A stretch of DNA of 64,000 nt, from the NCBI GenBank assembly GCA_034431315.1, contig DAOUDK010000119.1, positions 57,946-121,945 on the forward strand, read 5' to 3'. Positions within the stretch are counted from its first letter, which is position 1, and every line of letters starts with the position of its first letter. The position numbers and the translations under genes are program-made. The notes under the pieces were generated by a model that worked only from the letters and a program-made list of their open reading frames with translations, made no database searches and was not told where the DNA came from. The DNA is from JAUWOY01 sp034431315 (GTDB lineage: Bacteria > Chloroflexota > Anaerolineae > VGOG01). Below are positions 60,839-64,000 of this stretch, in pieces.

Positions 60839-60911
60839 GCCACGAATTTCACGAATTACCACGAATTAAAACAAAAAACAAAAATTAGTGAGAATTCGTG
60901 CAATTCGTGGC
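60839..60911. repeat. CCACGAATT palindromic repeat (family A), copy 1
   Basis: A 73-bp element with GCCACGAATT (60839-60848) and AATTCGTGGC (60902-60911) ends and an A-rich middle with ACGAATTAAAACA. The copies at 61996-62070 and 63461-63534 are about 90 percent alike. It begins 8 bp after the GxxExxY stop. Confidence 0.85.
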
Positions 60912-60947
60912 AAAGAATGACAAAGGATGTTGGTGTAATTCGTGGCG

Positions 60948-61064
60948 ATGAAAATCCTCCATGTCGTCGGTGCCCGCCCCAACTTCATGAAGACCGCCCC
61001 CATCATGCGGGAGATGGCGAAGCACCCGCAGGAGTTCGAGCAACTCCTGGTGCACACCGGCCAG
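60948..61064 (+). pseudogene. Truncated UDP-GlcNAc 2-epimerase-like gene (wecB start), copy 1
   Basis: Starts ATG and reads KILHVVGARPNFMKTAPIMRE, then FEQLLVHTGQ. This is the beginning of UDP-N-acetylglucosamine 2-epimerases (VVGARPNFMK and HTGQH are family motifs). It is cut after about 38 codons at HTGQ where the palindromic element (family B) begins. No more of the gene follows. Confidence 0.85.
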
Positions 61065-61129
61065 CCCTGTGGAATAGGCCTCTTCTACAAAGTCTGAGTT
61101 GGAATATGACGTATTCCACAGGGCTGGCC
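61059..61129. repeat. GTGGAATA palindromic element (family B), copy 1, with 18-bp perfect arms
   Basis: GGCCAGCCCTGTGGAATA (61059-61076) and TATTCCACAGGGCTGGCC (61112-61129) are perfect inverted repeats around a 35-bp centre. The centre and inner arms are about 93 percent identical to copy 2 at 62219. It ends the wecB fragment. Confidence 0.85.
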
Positions 61130-61178
61130 TTTGCCGTGGCCGCTCAGCGGTGAATGGAACACTACAGGAGAGACTTCC

Positions 61179-61439
61179 TTGCCCGAAATCTGTCGCTTCT
61201 TTGGAATTATCATCACGATGAACTACAACGATCACGCGCCGCCGCATTTTCATGTACGGTACGGCGGTCAAAAAGCGCTGATCAGCATTCAGACTTTGAC
61301 TTTGTTACGGGGACGACTACCTCCCAGAGTATTTGGCTTGGTCATGGAATGGGCCTCTGTTCATCAGGCCGAGCTTATGAGAGACTGGGACCTGGCTCGT
61401 CAGCAAGCCAGGTTGCAGAAGATTGAACCACTGGAGTGA
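61179..61439 (+). CDS. DUF4160 protein, second copy
   Basis: An 86-residue protein, the same length as the copy at 4233-4493. Shared features: FFGI near the start, DHAPPHFHV, LPPRVFGLVMEWASVHQAEL and a final LQKIEPLE. The start is TTG 61179, seven bases after AGGAGA; there is no ATG at the conserved position. It is followed after 4 bp by its DUF2442 partner. Confidence 0.85.
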   Translation: MPEICRFFGIIITMNYNDHAPPHFHVRYGGQKALISIQTLTLLRGRLPPRVFGLVMEWASVHQAELMRDWDLARQQARLQKIEPLE

Positions 61440-61443
61440 ATCT

Positions 61444-61791
61444 ATGCTCAAAGATATCGTTCAAGTGCAGCTTCTAGATGGCTATCGCCTCTGCCTGCGT
61501 TTTGAAGACGGTGTGGAGGGCAGTGTGGATGTTGCCGAGTTGATCAGGTTCACTGGCATCTTTGCCCCCCTTCGGGATCGTGACTACTTTTTGCAAGTGC
61601 GCGTGAACCCAGACCTCGGCACTATCTGCTGGCCGAATGGCGCCGACCTGGACCCGGACGTACTCTATGCCCTGGTCACGGGTGAGCCGATCTTTATTCC
61701 TGAACCCGAAGCTATGCTTGCAGTTGCGACCAGGGAATCAGCCGCCCATCAGCAAGGAGGTGAGAGGTTGGGACAGACACGATTTGCGTGA
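61444..61791 (+). CDS. DUF2442 protein, second copy
   Basis: A 115-residue protein with GYRLCLRFEDGVEGSVDVAEL, FAPLRDRDYFLQVRVNPDLGTICWPNGADLDPDVLYAL and a C-terminal polar tail that differs from copy 1. ATG 61444 has GGAG 8 bp upstream. Together with the DUF4160 gene it forms the same gene pair as at 3.9-4.5 kb, on the opposite strand and 57 kb away. Confidence 0.83.
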   Translation: MLKDIVQVQLLDGYRLCLRFEDGVEGSVDVAELIRFTGIFAPLRDRDYFLQVRVNPDLGTICWPNGADLDPDVLYALVTGEPIFIPEPEAMLAVATRESAAHQQGGERLGQTRFA

Positions 61792-61877
61792 ACGCAAGCC
61801 GTGATGTATAATCGAGTCCGATCGCAATCTCAACAAACAAAGGTTAGGGTACGGAGGGGCATTGGAGCAAGGGAGCC

Positions 61878-61975
61878 CTTCGACAAGACTTCACTTCACT
61901 TCGACAGGCTCAGTACAAGCGACTGGGCTCAGTACAGGCGACAGGCTCAGCCCAACGGCTCAGGACAGGTTTCAC
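61878..61975. repeat. Cluster of short CGACAGGCTCAG repeats
   Basis: At least four degenerate copies in 100 bp, same orientation (CTTCGACAAGACTTCA, CTTCGACAGGCTCAGTACA, GACTGGGCTCAGTACAGG, CGACAGGCTCAGCCC). They belong to the same family as the inserts in the GxxExxY genes. The 1792-bp-to-A2 interval 61792-61995 holds no gene. Confidence 0.7.
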
Positions 61976-61995
61976 GAATTAACACGAACATTCTC

Positions 61996-62070
61996 GCCAC
62001 GAATTTCACGAATTACCACGAATTAAAACCAAAAAAATAAAAATTAGTGAAAATTCGTGCAATTCGTGGC
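61996..62070. repeat. CCACGAATT palindromic repeat (family A), copy 2
   Basis: 75 bp; GCCACGAATT and AATTCGTGGC ends. It lies before the gmhA-like fragment, as copy 1 does before the first wecB fragment. Confidence 0.85.
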
Positions 62071-62087
62071 AAAAAAGAAAAATCAGT

Positions 62088-62219
62088 GTGGAAGGGGTGA
62101 GGGTGGCGAAGGCGCTGGGGATATTGGGTTTCGATGGAGGAAAGGCGCGGGGGATGGCGGATGTATGTGTGGTGGTGGAGAGCAGCGAGTATGAGTATAT
62201 TGAGGATGTGCATATAGCG
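62088..62219 (+). pseudogene. Truncated phosphoheptose isomerase-like (SIS) gene fragment
   Basis: The frame reads ALGILGFDGGKARGMADV then a run of Val and Ser residues, ending EYIEDVHIA. GFDGGK...ADV...EDVHxA is the C-terminal signature of sedoheptulose-7-phosphate isomerases (GmhA). The N-terminal SIS core is absent and the sequence is cut exactly where a family B element starts (62219). Remnant only. Confidence 0.7.
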
Positions 62220-62269
62220 TGGAATAGGCCTCTTCTACAGAGTCAAAGTTGGAATATGATGTATTCCAC
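62219..62269. repeat. GTGGAATA palindromic element (family B), copy 2
   Basis: GTGGAATA (62219-62226) and TATTCCAC (62262-62269) ends with a centre that differs from copy 1 at four of about 56 positions. The outer part of the left arm seen in copy 1 is missing. Confidence 0.8.
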
Positions 62270-62400
62270 AGGGCCAGCACTACGGCAACGAGACGGTTGC
62301 TACGGTAACGAGACGTTGCTGAGACAACTGTCGAAGGTGTTCTTCGAGGACGCGGCTCGATTGGGCTCGCCGAAGTCCTGACGAAGGGAGGAGAAAGAAG

Positions 62401-62850
62401 ATGACAGTGAACAGGATCAGGGTACGGGATTTTACCTCACTGGCCGAACTCTCGGATTCGGTGGTGTTGGTGCATTTTGAGGAGATGAGAGGCACCATCC
62501 ACGTATATCGCGATGGCACAGTGGTGCTGTCTTCTCCTCTCGGGACCACAGTGACCAGCTTGAAGCATCCAGGCGATCAGTTATGGCGAAAGGAAGTCTT
62601 TCTGAGTATGCTGGATCGGATGGGAGCTTCCGATCAGGAACTGGAAGAGGCAGGGCGGATGGTTAAGGCGCGAGAGGAAGCGCTATCGCGGCTGGGGTTT
62701 CGGGCCGCCGTGAAACAAGTGGCGGCAGAGTCAGTGACGCATTTCCGGAACTGGTGTTCCCGCCACGGGCTGGACTATGAGGCGATGAATGAGGAGGAAA
62801 TAGACGAGTGGTTGGCAGCCCGGCTTGCAGAGGTGCGAGGAACCCCATGA
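62401..62850 (+). CDS. Hypothetical protein, putative antitoxin of a PIN pair
   Basis: A 149-residue protein with no domain I can name. The N-terminal half is beta-rich (VVLVHFEEMRGTIHVYRDGTVVLSSPLG) and the C-terminal half helical and charged (LEEAGRMVKAREEALSRLGF; MNEEEIDEWLAARLAEV). Its stop overlaps the start of the PIN gene by 4 bp (ATGA), so it is most likely the antitoxin. GGGAGGAG precedes the ATG. Confidence 0.6.
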   Translation: MTVNRIRVRDFTSLAELSDSVVLVHFEEMRGTIHVYRDGTVVLSSPLGTTVTSLKHPGDQLWRKEVFLSMLDRMGASDQELEEAGRMVKAREEALSRLGFRAAVKQVAAESVTHFRNWCSRHGLDYEAMNEEEIDEWLAARLAEVRGTP

Positions 62851-63260
62851 TCAAATCAGTCAACGACACCAATGTCTGGATAGCCAGAATCAACTGGGAC
62901 CGAGGAGCCGGGTATCAGATCCGGTTGCATTGGGAAGCGGGGCAGTTTCAGCACTTCATCTCGGCGGAGATTCTGTACGAGATCATTCGCGTCCTTCGGG
63001 AGGTGTTCGAGTATCCTGACGAGAAGCTGTACGATCGGTACTGGTTGTCGTTAGCCGGTTCGGTGTTTGTGGTGCCTCGTGTGATCATCAACGCCATCCA
63101 GGAGGATCCGGATGACAACAAGTTCCTGGCCTGTGCCGTTGAGGGGAGTACGGATTACATCGTGTCCGAAGATCATGATCTGAGACGCCTGGGAGAGTAC
63201 GATTCCATTGTCGTGCTGAGGAAGCATGAGTTTCTGCAAGTATTGGAAGCGCAGGGGTGA
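62847..63260 (+). CDS. PIN-domain toxin-like ribonuclease
   Basis: A 137-residue protein of the COG1569-type PIN family. The four acidic positions can be placed: VNDTNVWIA (first Asp), SAEILYEIIRVLRE (Glu), EDPDDNKFLACAVEG (Asp cluster) and VSEDHDLRRLGEY (last Asp). Predicted Mg-dependent RNase whose activity is blocked by the partner encoded upstream, with which it shares an ATGA overlap. Confidence 0.85.
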   Translation: MIKSVNDTNVWIARINWDRGAGYQIRLHWEAGQFQHFISAEILYEIIRVLREVFEYPDEKLYDRYWLSLAGSVFVVPRVIINAIQEDPDDNKFLACAVEGSTDYIVSEDHDLRRLGEYDSIVVLRKHEFLQVLEAQG

Positions 63261-63330
63261 CGATGGACAACGAACGCTCGGCGTCCGCCGTCCATTGGCT
63301 CGCTGTGCACTTATGGAGACAGATTAGTCA

Positions 63331-63361
63331 GTGAAAGTCATCCACATCGTCGGCGCCCGCC
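63331..63361 (+). pseudogene. Truncated UDP-GlcNAc 2-epimerase-like gene start, copy 2
   Basis: GTG start and about ten codons, VKVIHIVGARP, the same beginning as the fragment at 60948 (MKILHVVGARP). It is cut at ARP by an inverted family B element. The two fragments differ in codons, so they come from separate genes rather than one duplicated fragment. Confidence 0.65.
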
Positions 63362-63447
63362 CTGTGGAATACGTCATATTCCAACGGCTCGACTGATCGT
63401 CTCGACTGAGCTCGACGAAGTCTCGCCGAAGTCTCAGACTTTGTAGG
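63360..63447. repeat. Family B element, copy 3, inverted and split by a CGAC-rich insert
   Basis: CTGTGGAATACGTCATATTC (63362-63381) is the exact complement of the right end of copy 1. After about 45 bp rich in TCGAC/CGAAGTC reiterations, the element continues with CAGACTTTGTAG (63435-63446). So one repeat seems to have inserted into another. Confidence 0.65.
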
Positions 63448-63460
63448 TGAAATAATCTCT

Positions 63461-63534
63461 GCCACGAATTTCACGGATTAACACAAATTAAAACCAAAAA
63501 ACAGAATTTAGTGAAAATTCGTGCAATTCGTGGC
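63461..63534. repeat. CCACGAATT palindromic repeat (family A), copy 3
   Basis: 74 bp; GCCACGAATT (63461-63470) and AATTCGTGGC (63525-63534) ends. It lies 20 bp before the GxxExxY start codon. Confidence 0.85.
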
Positions 63535-63554
63535 AAAAAACAAAGGAGCATTTC

Positions 63555-63998
63555 ATGGTCGAGATCATCTTCAAAGAACTCTCCTACGCCATCCCTTCGA
63601 CAGGCTCAGGACAGGCGTGGGCGCAGCACAATGGAGGTACACCGCGTCCTCGGCCCAGGCTTCCCTTCGACAGGCTCAGGGCAGGCCTGGAGGCGGTCTA
63701 TCAAAAAGCCCTGGCCCACGAACTGACCCTGCGCGGTATTCGCTTCGAGCAGTTCAAGAAGCTGCCAGTCCACTACAAAGGCATCCTGGTGGGCGAATAC
63801 GAAGCTGATTTCGTCATCGAAGGCAAGATCATCCCTTCGACAAGCTCAGGACAACGCCTGGAGATCAAAGCCGTCTCCACCCTGCACCCCCGGCACGAAG
63901 CCCAGGCGATCAACTATCTGACGGCCACCGGCTTCCGCCTGGCAATCCTGCTGAACTTCGGTGCCAGCTCCCTCGAACACCAGCGGATGGTGAAGTAA
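63555..63998 (+). CDS. GxxExxY protein carrying three short repeat insertions
   Basis: Member of the small GxxExxY family (nuclease-like fold of unknown role). The core is clear: MVEIIFKELSYAI, LEAVYQKALAHELTLRG, VHYKGILVGEYEADFVIEGKI, LEIKAVSTLHPRHEAQAI and the end HQRMVK. Three repeat inserts lie inside: 63594-63618 (25 nt), 63664-63686 (23 nt) and 63834-63857 (24 nt), translated PSTGSGQAW, PFDRLRAG and PSTSSGQR. The first shifts the frame; the segment MEVHRVLGPGF, which must follow, is read out of frame until the second insert restores it. The third is in frame. The frame stays open but the protein lacks the GxxExxY signature and is probably inactive or altered. Confidence 0.8.
   Translation: MVEIIFKELSYAIPSTGSGQAWAQHNGGTPRPRPRLPFDRLRAGLEAVYQKALAHELTLRGIRFEQFKKLPVHYKGILVGEYEADFVIEGKIIPSTSSGQRLEIKAVSTLHPRHEAQAINYLTATGFRLAILLNFGASSLEHQRMVK
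63594..63618. repeat. Short CCTTCGACAGGCTCAGG insert 1
   Basis: 25 nt between AYAI-coding sequence and the MEVHRVLGPGF segment; shifts the frame by one. Confidence 0.75.
63664..63686. repeat. Short CCTTCGACAGGCTCAGG insert 2
   Basis: 23 nt between GPGF and LEAVYQ codons; restores the frame shifted by insert 1. Confidence 0.8.
63834..63857. repeat. Short CCTTCGACAAGCTCAGG insert 3
   Basis: 24 nt between GKII and LEIKAV codons; in frame, adding eight residues. Confidence 0.8.
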
Positions 63999-64000
63999 TT

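Noticed and set aside
60839..63534. Evenly similar repeats A as a CRISPR array
   Set aside because: Only three copies, more than 1 kb apart, palindromic, with gene fragments between; no cas genes.

Overview
The window reads as a chromosomal contig from a GC-rich bacterium of the Chloroflexota, probably an Anaerolineae-like uncultured lineage. That placement is inferred from several things: secreted proteins with long Thr/Pro linkers (TPTxTPT), surface proteins with an LPLVLK/LPFIMK-type segment, a PdtaS/PdtaR-type two-component pair, a one-chain ADP-forming acyl-CoA synthetase beside a DRTGG protein, many small palindromic repeats, and sigma-A-like promoters with 17-bp spacers. No rRNA, CRISPR array, prophage or complete transposon was found. 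There is one tRNA, tRNA-Pro(GGG).

Left part (1-16 kb, mostly minus strand): the N-terminal half of glutamine synthetase, NAD synthetase, a HisKA_2 kinase with an ANTAR response regulator, a DUF4160/DUF2442 pair, the tRNA beside a dead transposase, two MFS transporters, a GH20 hexosaminidase, a large single-chain methyltransferase/restriction-type enzyme, a DRTGG P-loop protein and an acyl-CoA synthetase. Middle (16-32 kb, mostly plus): an RHH-HNH pair, cysteine desulfurase, the operon trigger factor-clpP-clpX, a secreted triple-repeat protein, a metal-dependent hydrolase, a second class-V aminotransferase, and a carbohydrate block (GDPD, SIS sugar-phosphate protein, GH65 phosphorylase).

The 31-44 kb stretch is an envelope and signalling region. 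It holds a META-domain lipoprotein, an LPETG-sorted surface protein, a secreted DNase-I-fold protein, a Thr/Pro lipoprotein, a NarL-type kinase/regulator pair, a CPBP protease, an AIM24 protein and a stand-alone receiver. These genes sit behind a set of related promoters and duplicated terminator-promoter cassettes. Then come a beta-ketoacyl synthase broken by one in-frame TGA, a B12-binding radical SAM enzyme, two tandem short GH3-like adenylating enzymes on the opposite strand, and a LiaF-like membrane operon (48.8-52.2 kb).

From 52.5 kb a polysaccharide locus begins: a LuxR-type regulator, a NusG paralogue, a glycosyltransferase fused to a Wzz/kinase fragment, a long Wzz protein with internal repeats, and two sugar-nucleotide epimerases. 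It decays at 59.6-64 kb into a mosaic of toxin-antitoxin-like pairs (MNT/HEPN, DUF4160/DUF2442, a PIN pair), truncated polysaccharide genes (two wecB starts, a gmhA-like tail) and at least three families of small palindromic repeats. The most striking point is a roughly 23-25 nt repeat that has inserted into protein-coding sequence. It lies three times inside one GxxExxY gene and once inside a second partial copy, and the two copies together give an empty and a filled version of the same site.
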